64,000 nt of DNA from Pseudomonas sessilinigenes (GCF_003850565.1 NZ_CP027706.1:2666001-2730000); one strand, 5' to 3'. Counted from the stretch's first letter, positions 42,166 through 50,757 are shown. The notes: a model not told the origin generated them from the sequence alone. Made by a program: numbers and translations.

Positions 42166-42202
42166 TGGCAGTGAGTTGGCAGTTTGTGGCAGAAAATGGC
42201 AG
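42166..42202. repeat. Four helically phased TGGCAG repeats
   Basis: TGGCAG occurs at 42166, 42177, 42187 and 42197, i.e. spaced 11, 10 and 10 bp, all on the plus strand. They sit just upstream of fisR and between the palindrome and the fisR start. The regular helical spacing suggests cooperative protein binding. Confidence 0.7.
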
Positions 42203-42249
42203 TGACGGGCGCCTTGCTTTAAGCTTTCGCCATTGCCCTGGAGCCTGTC

Positions 42250-43563
42250 ATGTCCCTGATCGCCACCGACCTTGCCAATTTGCGGATGTCTGCCCTGGTG
42301 TCCTACCTGGAGCACGATCCTCAACCGAGCATAGTGCTGGACACCGACTACAACATCATTGCCGCCAATGCGGCCTACCAGCGCCAGTTCGGTGTGGCCG
42401 GCAAGCCCCATGTGGGCGCCAAGTGCTACCGGGTGTCCCACCAGTTCGCGGTGCCGTGCGACCAGGCCGGCGAACACTGCCCGATGCGCAAGGCCCACGA
42501 CAGCCGGGTGCCGGAACGCATGCTGCACATCCACCACACCCCGCGCGGGCCGGAGCACGTGGATGTGGAGCTGCGACCGATCATCGATGCCAGCGGGGCG
42601 GTGGTGGCCTATGTCGAGCGCCTGAGTTCGGTGGCGGTGGCCTCGGTGCAGCCGCAGCAACATGGCCTGGTGGGGCGCTCGCCGGCATTCAATGAAGCCC
42701 TTGGCGCCCTGCAGCGGGCGGCGCCGGCGCCGATCCCGGTGCTGCTGCAAGGCGAGTCGGGCACCGGCAAGGAGTTGTTCGCCCGCGCCCTGCATGACGG
42801 CAGCCCGCGGGCCGCTGGGCCGCTGGTGGTGGTGGACTGCACCGGCCTGACCGAGAGCCTGCTGGAAAGCGAGCTGTTCGGTTACGAGAAGGGTGCCTTC
42901 ACCGGGGCCCTGCAACGCAAGATCGGCCTGGCCGAAGCGGCCCACGGCGGCACGCTGTTCCTCGATGAAATCGGCGAGGTGCCGCTGGCGATGCAGGTCA
43001 AGCTGTTGCGGTTGATCGAGTCCGGCAGTTTTCGTCCGGTGGGCAGCCTGCGCACCGTGCATTCGGACTTTCGCCTGGTGGCCGCGACCCACAAGCCGCT
43101 CAAGGAAATGGTTGCGGCCGGCACCTTCCGCCAGGACCTGTACTACCGCATCAGCGCCTTCCCGATCCGCTTGCCGGCCCTGCGCGAGCGCAGCGACGAC
43201 CTGCCGCTGCTGATCGACAGCCTGCTGCGCCGGCTCGACCCGGGGGCGATGTTGCGGCTCGATCCGCCGGCCCTGGAGCAACTGCGGCTGTACGCCTTCC
43301 CGGGCAATATCCGCGAGTTGCGCAATATCCTGGAGCGGGCGCGGTTGTTCAGCGACGACGGGGTGATCCGCCTGCAGGACCTGCCGCCGGAGCTGCGCAG
43401 TTCCCAGCCTGCGGCCCCGGTGGCCCGGCGTCGCGGCGGCAAGGACCTGGAGCAGCTGGCCCACGCCCTGGAAGTGTTCGACGGCTCGCGCGCCGAACTG
43501 GCCAAGGCCCTGGGCCTGAGCGAACGCACCCTGTACCGCCGGCTCAAGGCCCTGGGCCTGTAG
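42250..43563 (+). CDS. fisR: FisR, sulfide-responsive sigma-54 activator
   Basis: A 437-residue enhancer-binding protein. The N-terminal PAS-like sensing domain has Cys59, Cys70 and Cys77; the spacing (11, 7) equals that of the three regulatory cysteines of Cupriavidus FisR (53, 64, 71), which sense persulfide. The AAA+ domain has Walker A GESGTGKE, the GAFTGA sigma-54 contact loop ([14 protein letters not shown]) and the Walker [10 protein letters not shown] Fis-type HTH ends the protein ([24 protein letters not shown]). It is divergent from pdo-sqr, its expected target. The stop TAG is the first base set of a REP-like TAGCCGC sequence. Confidence 0.93.
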   Translation: MSLIATDLANLRMSALVSYLEHDPQPSIVLDTDYNIIAANAAYQRQFGVAGKPHVGAKCYRVSHQFAVPCDQAGEHCPMRKAHDSRVPERMLHIHHTPRGPEHVDVELRPIIDASGAVVAYVERLSSVAVASVQPQQHGLVGRSPAFNEALGALQRAAPAPIPVLLQGESGTGKELFARALHDGSPRAAGPLVVVDCTGLTESLLESELFGYEKGAFTGALQRKIGLAEAAHGGTLFLDEIGEVPLAMQVKLLRLIESGSFRPVGSLRTVHSDFRLVAATHKPLKEMVAAGTFRQDLYYRISAFPIRLPALRERSDDLPLLIDSLLRRLDPGAMLRLDPPALEQLRLYAFPGNIRELRNILERARLFSDDGVIRLQDLPPELRSSQPAAPVARRRGGKDLEQLAHALEVFDGSRAELAKALGLSERTLYRRLKALGL

Positions 43564-43700
43564 CCGCTAGATATCGCCTCGTGTAGCCGCTGCCGCAGGC
43601 TGCGCACGGGCGCGCAGCGGCCGCCAGAGGGCGGTTGGGGCGCTGGCTGGAAGGCCCGGCGGGCCTTGGCGCAGCTTTGCAGGCCCAGCAGCGGCTACAG
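43560..43700. repeat. REP cluster (GTAGCCGC type) between fisR and GNAT gene
   Basis: A partial copy TGTAGCCGCTAG overlaps the fisR stop; a full arm GTGTAGCCGCTGCCGCAGG starts at 43581; the inverted arm GCAGCGGCTACAGG ends near 43700 and contains the stop of the GNAT gene. A GGCCCGGCGGGCC stem lies between. It probably terminates both convergent genes. Confidence 0.8.
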
Positions 43701-44225
43701 GGTGGGGGCGGGCAGGTCGCGGGCCATTACCCACATGCCGATCTGTTCCAGGTCGGTGCTGAAGGGTACTTCGCCGACCTGGCGCAGGCCGGCGCTTTCA
43801 TAGAAGCGCCGGGCGCCGGCGTTGCTCTTGAGCACGTCCAGCCACAGGCAGCGCGCGCCGCCCTGGCTGGCCCGTTGCAACACGTGGTCCAGTAGCACCC
43901 GGCCATGGCCCTGGCCGGCCTGGGACTTGAGCAGGTAGATCTTCTGCAGCTCGGCCCCGATCATATCGCTGCCGGGCATGGGCCGGTTCCAGTTGAGCTT
44001 GGCGAAGCCGATGGGTGCCTGCTGCGCGTTGAGGGCCAGCAGCCACAAATGTTCGTGCCGGGCGGCCAAGGATTGCTCCAGCGCCTGGGGCGCGAAGTCC
44101 TGGTCGAGAAAACGCTGCATGCCCTCGGCGCTCCAGATCGAGGCGAAATGCTCGCGGTAGGTGGCGCGGCCTATGGTCTGCAACGCTTCCAGATCGCGTT
44201 GTTCGGCTTCACGGATGGTGATCAT
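43695..44225 (-). CDS. GNAT family N-acetyltransferase
   Basis: A 176-residue acetyltransferase. The fold is recognised from MITIREAEQRDLEAL at the start, the acetyl-CoA loop IYLLKSQAGQGHGRVLLDHVL (motif A Q/RxxGxG/A is QAGQGHG) and the late LDVLKSNAGARRFYESAGL block. Substrate is unknown; close relatives acetylate small amines or protein N-termini. It ends inside a REP element and is divergent from the PAS-LuxR gene, with 180 nt between them. ATG 44225 gives the usual GNAT length. Confidence 0.85.
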   Translation of the reverse strand: MITIREAEQRDLEALQTIGRATYREHFASIWSAEGMQRFLDQDFAPQALEQSLAARHEHLWLLALNAQQAPIGFAKLNWNRPMPGSDMIGAELQKIYLLKSQAGQGHGRVLLDHVLQRASQGGARCLWLDVLKSNAGARRFYESAGLRQVGEVPFSTDLEQIGMWVMARDLPAPTL

Positions 44226-44405
44226 GCTGCACTCCTTGCCAGGTCCGGGGTCGCGCAGCTTACTCCGAGCCTGCGTGCCTGGGCCAGAGTGATAGGGCCA
44301 AAGTGCCAGGGCGCAATGCCGGGGCACGATGGCGCCGGCCCGTGGTCGTAATGGCAGTTGCCCTTGTCCCTTGCCCGGCCATTGCCGTGGCCTTCAGGAG
44401 ATGCC

Positions 44406-45905
44406 ATGAGCCAGGCCGTACTTGCCACCGAAACCAATCGCCGCCAATTGCAGCAGATCATCTCGGGACTGTCCGACGGGGTGATCCTGATCGAGACCGA
44501 CAAGGCCAGGAGCCTGCTCTGGGCCAATGAGGCGGCACTGGCCATGCACGGGGTCAGCGAAGTCAGCCAGCTGGGCGCCAATGCCCGGGAATACGCCAAG
44601 CGTTATGCCTTGCGCTATCGCAACAACCATCCCCTGGCGCTGGACAGCTACCCCATCAGCCGGGTGGCCGCCGGCGAGACCTTCAGCGATGTGGTGGTGG
44701 AGGTCCAGGCTGAGATCGAGGGTGAAGCCAGGCACTGGGTGCACCGGGTGCGCAGCATGATCCTCAGCGACCGCGGCGGCGCCCCGGAATCGCTGGTGCT
44801 GATTCTCAGCGATGCCACCGACTGGGCCAGCGCCGAGCAGCGCTTTGAGAAGACCTTCAGCGCCAACCCGGCGCCGGCGGTGATCTGCCGCCTCAGCGAC
44901 CTGCGCTACATCAAGGTCAACCAGGGTTTCCTGGAAATGACCGGCTACGCCCGGGACCAGGTGATCGGCCGTTCGGTGTATGAGCTGGATGTGCTGGAGG
45001 ACGCCGAGCACAAGGACCTGGCCATCGAGCGCCTGGGGCAGGGCGCGACCATTCCGCAGATGCAGGCCGAACTGCGCCTGCCCGAGGGCGGCAGCAAGCT
45101 GGTGATCGTCGCTGGCCAGCCCCTGGATATCAACGACGAAGACTGCATGCTGTTTTCCTTCATGGACCTGGAGCCGCGGCGCAAGGCCGAGGTCGCCCTG
45201 CGCCAGAGCGAGGAGCGCTTCGCCCGCTCGTTCCGCCTGACCCCGGTGCCGACCCTGGTGTGCAGCGCCGAGCAGCAGATCGTCGACGTCAACGAAGCTT
45301 TCCTCAACACTTGCGGCTACAGCAGCGAGGAGCTGCTGGGCAAGACCCTCGACAGCATCGGTTTCATCGCCGAGCAGGCGGCGGCCCGGCAGTTGTTCAG
45401 CCAGCTGGAGAAGAGCGGCCACGTCATGGGCCAGGACCTCAAGGTGCGCAAGAAGGGCGCCGAGCTGATCGACTGCGTGGCCTACGCCGACACCGTGGTG
45501 ATTCAGGACCAGCCCAGCTACCTGCTGGTGTTGATGGATATCAGCGATCGCAAGCGTTCCGAACTGGAGCTGGTGGGTGCCATCGAGGAGGTGATGCGCG
45601 ACGCTTCCTGGTTCAGCCAGACCCTGATCGAAAAACTCGCCAATGTCCGCAACAGCCGTGGCCCTGGCGCCCCGGGCACGTCCTCGGCCGACCTGACCGC
45701 CCGCGAGCGTGAAGTCCTGGGGTTGCTCTACCAGGGCCTGGCGGACAAGGAGATCGCCGCCCAGTTGCAACTGGCCCTCAATACCGTGCGCAACCACGTG
45801 GCGACCCTGTATTCCAAGCTTGGCGTGCACAGCCGTGGCGAGGCCATCGTCTGGGCCCGGGAGCGCGGGTTGTTCGCTGGCGCCCTGGCGGGCGGGCCGC
45901 GTTGA
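44406..45905 (+). CDS. Multi-PAS LuxR-family transcriptional regulator
   Basis: A 499-residue regulator with three PAS domains (about 15-135, 145-265 and 275-395; second and third show RYIKVNQGFLEMTGYARDQVIG and QQIVDVNEAFLNTCGYSSEELLG) and a C-terminal LuxR HTH (LTAREREVLGLLYQGLADKEIA, then NTVRNHVATLYSKLG). No receiver or kinase domain, so signals must be sensed by the PAS domains directly. AGGAG at 44396-44400 sits five nt before ATG 44406, which decides the start over the ATG at 44401 in another frame. Target genes are unknown; the following envelope-stress-like genes are the nearest candidates. Confidence 0.85.
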   Translation: MSQAVLATETNRRQLQQIISGLSDGVILIETDKARSLLWANEAALAMHGVSEVSQLGANAREYAKRYALRYRNNHPLALDSYPISRVAAGETFSDVVVEVQAEIEGEARHWVHRVRSMILSDRGGAPESLVLILSDATDWASAEQRFEKTFSANPAPAVICRLSDLRYIKVNQGFLEMTGYARDQVIGRSVYELDVLEDAEHKDLAIERLGQGATIPQMQAELRLPEGGSKLVIVAGQPLDINDEDCMLFSFMDLEPRRKAEVALRQSEERFARSFRLTPVPTLVCSAEQQIVDVNEAFLNTCGYSSEELLGKTLDSIGFIAEQAAARQLFSQLEKSGHVMGQDLKVRKKGAELIDCVAYADTVVIQDQPSYLLVLMDISDRKRSELELVGAIEEVMRDASWFSQTLIEKLANVRNSRGPGAPGTSSADLTAREREVLGLLYQGLADKEIAAQLQLALNTVRNHVATLYSKLGVHSRGEAIVWARERGLFAGALAGGPR

Positions 45906-46040
45906 GCTGGTGCGCATGCACTAGTGCGGCTAGTGCATATGCGCCTTTTGCCAGGCGTTACGGGTTCTTAGGCTGTGAGTGTGCGCAGGTCCGTTGTTGG
46001 AACCTGGCGCCCGATCAACCACAGCGAAAGGACAATCGAC

Positions 46041-46292
46041 ATGGCTAGCGAGCAGCTCAAGGGCAAGGTGGACAAGGCGGCAGGCAAGGCCCAGGCGATG
46101 GTGGGTGAACTGCTGGACGATGAGCCGATGCAGGCTCGGGGCATGGCCCGGGAAGCGGCGGGCCAGTTGCAGGAGCACTACGGCGAGGTGCTGGACCGGG
46201 GCTTGCGTTGGGCCCGGGAGCGCCCGCTGGCCAGCGTGGCGTTGTTGGCGGGTGTCGGCCTGCTGGCCGGCCTGTTGCTGCGGCGTCGCTGA
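46041..46292 (+). CDS. CsbD-like small stress protein with C-terminal membrane anchor
   Basis: An 83-residue protein. The first part (SEQLKGKVDKAAGKAQAMVGELLDDE) is the CsbD core, usually seen in general-stress proteins. The C-terminus is a glycine/leucine helix with a basic end (ALLAGVGLLAGLLLRRR), as in ElaB/YqjD-type anchored proteins. Function is unknown; membrane tethering of a stress protein is the likely architecture. AAAGGA is nine nt before the ATG. The following DUF1652 gene starts ten nt downstream. Confidence 0.82.
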   Translation: MASEQLKGKVDKAAGKAQAMVGELLDDEPMQARGMAREAAGQLQEHYGEVLDRGLRWARERPLASVALLAGVGLLAGLLLRRR

Positions 46293-46302
46293 GGTGCCCG
46301 GG

Positions 46303-46554
46303 GTGATTACCCAGGCGCAGCTACGGGCCTGTATCGAACAGCGCCTGGCGCCACTGGCTTGCAGCTTCACCACGGCGGGCGACGGCACCCTGACCCTGCG
46401 GGTGTTCGAGCCCCACAGCGGCCGGGTCGACCTGGTGGCCAGCGGGCTCAGCCTCAAGGCCCTGCGCAGCGAGGCCGATGTGGTGAAGATGATCGACGAA
46501 CTGCTCTATGAGCTGGACAGCAACTCCCTGGGGCGCATCGACCTGACGCCCTGA
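46303..46554 (+). CDS. DUF1652 family protein
   Basis: An 83-residue protein of a family limited to pseudomonads. The motif LAPLACSFTTAGDGTLTLRVFEP followed by GRVDLVASGLS and a C-terminal helix (MIDELLYELDSN) is diagnostic. A GTG start at 46303 is chosen because GAGG lies eight nt upstream and VITQAQLR aligns with the usual N-terminus; GTG 46294 is possible. It is probably co-transcribed with the CsbD-like gene. No function is known. Confidence 0.78.
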   Translation: MITQAQLRACIEQRLAPLACSFTTAGDGTLTLRVFEPHSGRVDLVASGLSLKALRSEADVVKMIDELLYELDSNSLGRIDLTP

Positions 46555-46678
46555 GCCTTCTCGATGGCGGCGCCGCCGGCGCTGGACTATAAGCAAAGGG
46601 TCGCTGGCCGCGCTCGCGGCCGGCCTTGCGAGTTGGCCCCATGCCCGCAACCTTTCCCTACTCCGATCGTGGTGAACC

Positions 46679-47317
46679 GTGAACGCCCGGGTTCAGGGTG
46701 TGCCCGGTCGTTTGGACAATATCGTCCTGGTGGCGGATCTGGCCGGTACCGCGGTGTTCGCCGTGGAAGGCGCGATCAGCGCCATGCGCGCCCAGCTCGA
46801 TCTACTGGGGGTGATGGTGATTGCCTTCATCGTCGCCCTTGGCGGTGGCGTCACCCGTGACCTGTTGATCGGCGCCAGCCCGCCCAAGGCGGTGGCCGAC
46901 TGGCGCTATCCGGCCCTGGCCCTGGTGATGGGTGGGCTGGCCTTCGTGTTCCATGAAGGGGTGCTGGGGATTTCCGAGCCGTTGCTGATCCTGCTGGATG
47001 CGGCGGGGCTGGGGCTGTTTGCCGTGGCCGGCACGCAGAAGGCCTTGAACGTCGGCATCTCGTCGTTCGTGGCGACCCTGATGGGCACCGTGACCGGGGT
47101 CGGTGGCGGGGTGATCCGCGACATCGTGCTGGCGCGCATTCCCCTGGTCTTGCAGGTGGATTTGTACGCCAGCTCGGCCTTCATCGGCGCGGCCACCCTG
47201 ATCCTCGCCCGACGCCTGGGGCTGGCGCCCATGGCCTGCGCCTGGTTGGCCGGCAGTGCGTGTTTCGCCCTGCGCATGCTCTCGGTGCACTACGGCTGGC
47301 AATTGCCCCGGGCCTGA
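46679..47317 (+). CDS. TRIC-type cation channel family protein (UPF0126)
   Basis: A 212-residue membrane protein composed of two UPF0126 repeats with about seven helices. Each repeat has the glycine-rich motif: VALGGGVTRDLLIG in the first and TGVGGGVIRDIVLA in the second. Prokaryotic TRIC-like channels conduct monovalent cations. A GTG start at 46679 is the only plausible one; ribosome-binding sequence before it is poor. It stands alone and its 3' end is followed by a REP arm pair. Confidence 0.88.
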   Translation: MNARVQGVPGRLDNIVLVADLAGTAVFAVEGAISAMRAQLDLLGVMVIAFIVALGGGVTRDLLIGASPPKAVADWRYPALALVMGGLAFVFHEGVLGISEPLLILLDAAGLGLFAVAGTQKALNVGISSFVATLMGTVTGVGGGVIRDIVLARIPLVLQVDLYASSAFIGAATLILARRLGLAPMACAWLAGSACFALRMLSVHYGWQLPRA

Positions 47318-47334
47318 TTGGCGTAGATCGCTGT

Positions 47335-47380
47335 GTGTAGCCGCTGCCGAAGGCTGCGCATGGGCGCGCAGCGGCTATTC
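47335..47380. repeat. Short REP hairpin (GTAGCCGC type)
   Basis: GTGTAGCCGCTGCC and GGCGCGCAGCGGCTA face each other across about 15 nt. It lies between the convergent TRIC-like gene and the histidine kinase, and the right arm supplies the stop codon of the kinase. It may serve as terminator for both. Confidence 0.8.
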
Positions 47381-48766
47381 GGTGATCAGGTTGGGGTGGC
47401 AGTCCAGGCTCAGGCGGGCGCCGCCGCGTTCGCTGGTGCCGACGTCGAGCTTGAAGCCGTGCAGGTCGACGATCGCCGCGACGATCGACAGGCCCAGGCC
47501 AAAGCCGCCCTGGGCGTTGTTTTCGTCGACCCGGTAGAAGCGCCGGAACACCGCGGCGCGCTCCGCCGGGGGAATCCCGGGGCCGGAGTCGAGTACTTCC
47601 AGGCGCGGGCTGCCGCCGTCGTCCAGGCCACGCAGGATCACCTCACCACCCGGCGGGGTGAACTTGATCGAGTTGCTCAACAGGTTGGCCAGGGCCTCGA
47701 ACAGCAGCGCCCGGTCGCCGACCATGCGCGGCAGGCTTGGCGGCACCTCCAGCACCAGGCTCAGGCGGCCTTCCTCGGCCAGGGGCAGGTAGAAATCATG
47801 CAGCTCTTGCAGCAGCGGCAAGGGGTCGAGTTCGAGAAAACCCGAACGGCGCCGACGGTCTTCCAGTTCCGAGATCCGCAGCAACCCGCGAAAGCGCGCC
47901 ATCAGGGTGTCGGCTTCCGCCAGCAACTGGTCCATCTGCAACGCCTGGGGCGAGCCTTCCTCGGCCTGCTGTTGCAGGCGATAGAGCTGGGCCCGCAGAC
48001 GGGTCAATGGGGTGCGCAGATCGTGGGCGATGTTGTCGCACACACCCTTGACCTCATGCATCAGCCGCTCGATGCGCTCGAGCATGGCGTTGACGATGGC
48101 CGCCAGCATGTCCAGCTCGTCGCGCCGATTGGACAGCGGCAGGCGCCGGGTCAGGTCGCCGGCGACGATGGCGTCGGCACTGGCCTGGATCTGCCGGATG
48201 CGCCGCAACGGCCGGCGCCGCAGCAGGTGCCAGCCGGCCGCGCCGGGAATGATGGTCAGGGAAATCCCCCAGAGCAGGGCGTGGAGGATGATCCGGGTCA
48301 CCGCGAACAGCGAGCCGTTGTCGCGCACCAGCACCAGCCAGCGGCCGTCGCGGGTCAGGGTGGCCACCGCATCGCAACTGTCCCGGGGCAGGCTCGGGTC
48401 GTCGGAGTCGATGCAGTTCTTCAGCTCGTGGATCTTGCCGTCCAGGGGCAGGTCCTCGGGGATCTCGCGGATCGGTCCGCTCAGTGGCCGGCGCTGGGCG
48501 TCGAACAGGCCGTAGGCGTCGATGGCACGCATGTCGAAGGTCATGCTGGTGGCCAGGGCTTCCACCAGTTGCTCGCCCTCGAAGCGGGCGAACAGGTGCT
48601 GGCGCTGCATCAGCGAGTGCTTGGCCAGGCTGTCCAGGTAGTTGGAGACCTCGTAGTACAGCACCCCCATGAGGATGCAGCTCCAGGCCACGAACAGCGA
48701 ACTGTAGAGCGCCAGCAGGCGGCTGCTGGAAGAGCGCCAGCCCTTAGAGGGGTTCAGCGATGACAT
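47375..48766 (-). CDS. Two-component sensor histidine kinase
   Basis: A 463-residue inner-membrane kinase. TM1 (LLALYSSLFVAWSCILMGVLYY) and TM2 (LLWGISLTIIPGAAGWHLL) flank a ~115-residue periplasmic domain with two Cys (KNCIDSDD, RDSCDAV) that may form a disulfide. HAMP follows, then the phospho-acceptor His248 in DNIAHDLRTPLTRL, N box (LANLLSNSIKFTP), and the ATP boxes DSGPGIPPAER and GGFGLGLSIVAAIV. The response regulator gene overlaps the start by 23 nt, so the pair is translationally coupled. The stimulus is not readable from sequence. Confidence 0.93.
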   Translation of the reverse strand: MSSLNPSKGWRSSSSRLLALYSSLFVAWSCILMGVLYYEVSNYLDSLAKHSLMQRQHLFARFEGEQLVEALATSMTFDMRAIDAYGLFDAQRRPLSGPIREIPEDLPLDGKIHELKNCIDSDDPSLPRDSCDAVATLTRDGRWLVLVRDNGSLFAVTRIILHALLWGISLTIIPGAAGWHLLRRRPLRRIRQIQASADAIVAGDLTRRLPLSNRRDELDMLAAIVNAMLERIERLMHEVKGVCDNIAHDLRTPLTRLRAQLYRLQQQAEEGSPQALQMDQLLAEADTLMARFRGLLRISELEDRRRRSGFLELDPLPLLQELHDFYLPLAEEGRLSLVLEVPPSLPRMVGDRALLFEALANLLSNSIKFTPPGGEVILRGLDDGGSPRLEVLDSGPGIPPAERAAVFRRFYRVDENNAQGGFGLGLSIVAAIVDLHGFKLDVGTSERGGARLSLDCHPNLITE

Positions 48767-49427
48767 AACCCGAGCCTCGCACGGTGCGGATCAGCGGGGC
48801 CATGCCGGGTGGGTCGATCTTCTTGCGCAGGCGGCCGATGTGCACGTCGATCAGGTTGGTCCCCGGGTCGAAGTGATAACCCCAGACCTCCTCGAAGATC
48901 ATCATCCGCGAGAGGATCTGCCCGGTGTTGCGCATCAGGAATTCCAACAGCTTGTATTCGGTGGGCAGCAGGCTCAGCAGTTGCTCGGCGCGGGTCGCCT
49001 CGCGGCTGATCAGGTTCAGCTCCAGGTCCGCCACCCGCAGGCTGGTGTCGAAATCCTTGACCGTGTTCTTGCGCCGCAGCAGCACCTCGACCCGGGCCGC
49101 CATCTCGTCGGAGGCGAAGGGTTTGGTCAGGTAGTCGTCGCCGCCGGCGCGCAGGCCGCGCACGCGTTCGTCGACATCGGACAGGGCGCTGATCATCAGG
49201 ATTGGCGTCGACACGCCGATGGTGCGCAGGGTGGTGACGATGGCCAGGCCGTCCAATTCAGGCAGCATGCGGTCCAGGGTGATCAGGTCGTAGTCGCCGC
49301 TGACGGCGCGCACCAGGCCTTCGCGGCCGTTGTCCACCCAGTCCACGTCCAGGCCGTGGCTGCTCAGTTCAGCGACGATTTCCCGGGCCGTTACGGCGTC
49401 GTCTTCAATGGTCAGAATGCGGGTCAT
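48744..49427 (-). CDS. OmpR-family response regulator
   Basis: A 227-residue regulator. The receiver domain has the acidic pair IEDD, phospho-acceptor Asp52 (ITLDRMLPELDG) and Lys102 (YLTKPF). The winged-helix DNA-binding domain ends with the conserved WGYHFDPGTNLIDVHIGRLRKKI and VRGSGYVI blocks. It is the first gene of the two-component operon. OmpR-family proteins bind 11-bp direct repeats; repeats of that period occur 1.3 kb away upstream of the pilus operon, but there is no direct evidence linking them. Confidence 0.93.
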   Translation of the reverse strand: MTRILTIEDDAVTAREIVAELSSHGLDVDWVDNGREGLVRAVSGDYDLITLDRMLPELDGLAIVTTLRTIGVSTPILMISALSDVDERVRGLRAGGDDYLTKPFASDEMAARVEVLLRRKNTVKDFDTSLRVADLELNLISREATRAEQLLSLLPTEYKLLEFLMRNTGQILSRMMIFEEVWGYHFDPGTNLIDVHIGRLRKKIDPPGMAPLIRTVRGSGYVIAEPL

Positions 49428-49608
49428 GGGCGAAGCACCTGTTGCAGGGGTTCATGGCACAGGAGGGCATTCTGCCAAGAAACCGCAGCCTGGATTCTAA
49501 AAAAACTTTCATCTATCGCACTCACCCCATCATGGCCAGTGAAATCCAGCGTCACTGGGCCAGAACGCTGATATCATCTGGCCACTTTTTTTGCCAGGAG
49601 GCACGAGC

Positions 49609-49959
49609 ATGGGCAGGGTGATCCAAATGGGCAGCAAACCCGCTTCATTGCTGTGCCTGGGCCTGCTCCTTTTGCTGGGCAGCAGCGTTGCGCTGGCGGG
49701 TAACCAGCCCTGTTCCGGGCGCAAGGGCGGCATCGCCCGCTGCGATGGTGAGTTGTTCCTGTGCCGTGATGGCTCCATCAGCGCCTCGAAGAAAAACTGC
49801 GCGCTGATGTTCGGCGAACCTGCGCCCAGCCCCCGGGCGCAACCGTTGCTGCGCGACGCCGAGGGTTGCAGTTGCGGCTCTGGCAGCTTTTGCATCGGGC
49901 CCAGGGGCGGGGTCTACTGCCTGACGCCCAGTGGCAATAAAAGCTACAAGCGGCGCTAG
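49609..49959 (+). CDS. Small secreted cysteine-rich protein
   Basis: A 116-residue protein with a signal peptide (KPASLLCLGLLLLLGSSVALAG). The ~85-residue mature part has eight Cys (PCSG, ARCDG, FLCRDG, KNCAL, EGCSCG, SFCIG, VYCL), an even number suggesting four disulfides in a periplasmic or secreted domain. It ends in a basic tail (NKSYKRR). AGGAGG at 49596-49601 sits seven nt before the ATG. Function is unknown. It is followed by a small membrane protein gene 40 nt downstream. Confidence 0.75.
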   Translation: MGRVIQMGSKPASLLCLGLLLLLGSSVALAGNQPCSGRKGGIARCDGELFLCRDGSISASKKNCALMFGEPAPSPRAQPLLRDAEGCSCGSGSFCIGPRGGVYCLTPSGNKSYKRR

Positions 49960-49999
49960 CCAAGCCGGCGCCGGATTCTTCCACTCGAGATTGTCGACG

Positions 50000-50395
50000 A
50001 TGAACAAGACCTCCCGTTTCAAACGCCTGGGCCGGCTGCTGCTGGTGAGCCTGGTACTCAACAGCCTGAGCCAGATCCTGCTGGCATTACCCGCGGCCAT
50101 CGCCCTGGTGGGCGCCGTGCCGCATTATGCCTGGAGCCTGTTGGTGACCACGGGCGTCAAGATCCTCCTGCTGACGCCGCTGACCGCCGTGATCCCGGGC
50201 CTCTTGATGCTCTTCGGCCTGCGCTTTGGCGCCTGGGCCTGCCTGCCGATGTGCATCCTGCTGATGATCCTGGGGCCCTGGCCTGGAACCAGCATCGGCC
50301 AGTTCCTGCTGGGTTACTGGATCATCGCCTTGCTGGGCCGCTTTGCCTGGCTCAAGGGGCGCGACCTGTACTACTACGCCCGCGCCAAGTCCTGA
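50000..50395 (+). CDS. Hypothetical membrane protein
   Basis: A 131-residue protein with three or four hydrophobic helices (LLLVSLVLNSLSQILLALP, IPGLLMLFGLRFGAWACL, CILLMILGPWPG) between basic ends. I do not recognise a family. Position right after the Cys-rich secreted protein and before a terminator suggests a two-gene transcription unit. No obvious ribosome-binding site other than a weak GAGATTG. Confidence 0.65.
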   Translation: MNKTSRFKRLGRLLLVSLVLNSLSQILLALPAAIALVGAVPHYAWSLLVTTGVKILLLTPLTAVIPGLLMLFGLRFGAWACLPMCILLMILGPWPGTSIGQFLLGYWIIALLGRFAWLKGRDLYYYARAKS

Positions 50396-50411
50396 TTCGT
50401 TCCGGGTTATC

Positions 50412-50447
50412 AAGCCGCTGCCAGCGAGTGTTGGGGGCGGCTTTTTT
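50412..50447 (+). terminator. Rho-independent-like terminator
   Basis: AAGCCGC at 50412-50418 pairs with GCGGCTT at 50437-50443, with a loop of 18 nt, and the stem runs into TTTTTT. It follows the membrane protein gene by about 17 nt. Confidence 0.65.
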
Positions 50448-50722
50448 GTTTCGGCGCCTCGCTTGAGTCTCAAGGTTTGATGAGCGTGGGAGTGGAGCTG
50501 AAACTACCCGCCATCCGCTACCCAGTTGGCAACTTTCGGTGAGCGAAGGCTTCCGGGTGTTCAAATAAATTTAATGATCAGTGAGTGTAACTTTACAGTG
50601 CGCGTTCTTGTGCGCTGGGTAGACATTGTTTTGATGTTGTTTTTTTCGTTGTGGGTGTTATTTGAGTATGTTGGTTTTCATGTAAAGAACGGTCCGGAAT
50701 ATGGCGATTAAGAGCGTGGAAA

Positions 50723-50751
50723 GATAACAATCAGATAACATTTCAATAACA
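50723..50751 (+). repeat. Three direct repeats of (G/A)ATAACA with 11-bp period
   Basis: GATAACA at 50723, GATAACA at 50734 and AATAACA at 50745 are spaced exactly 11 bp. Regulators of the OmpR/PhoB class bind tandem sites of this period. They lie about 490 bp upstream of the first pilus gene. Confidence 0.65.
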
Positions 50752-50757
50752 TCGGCT

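Noticed and set aside
42187..42202. Second sigma-54 promoter reading toward fisR from the TGGCAG repeats
   Set aside because: No pair has the required GG-N10-GC spacing; the nearest combination has nine bases, and the next TTGC is too far away.
50455..50530. Possible tRNA downstream of the membrane protein gene
   Set aside because: No T-loop consensus (GTTCRANYC) and no foldable acceptor stem on either strand.
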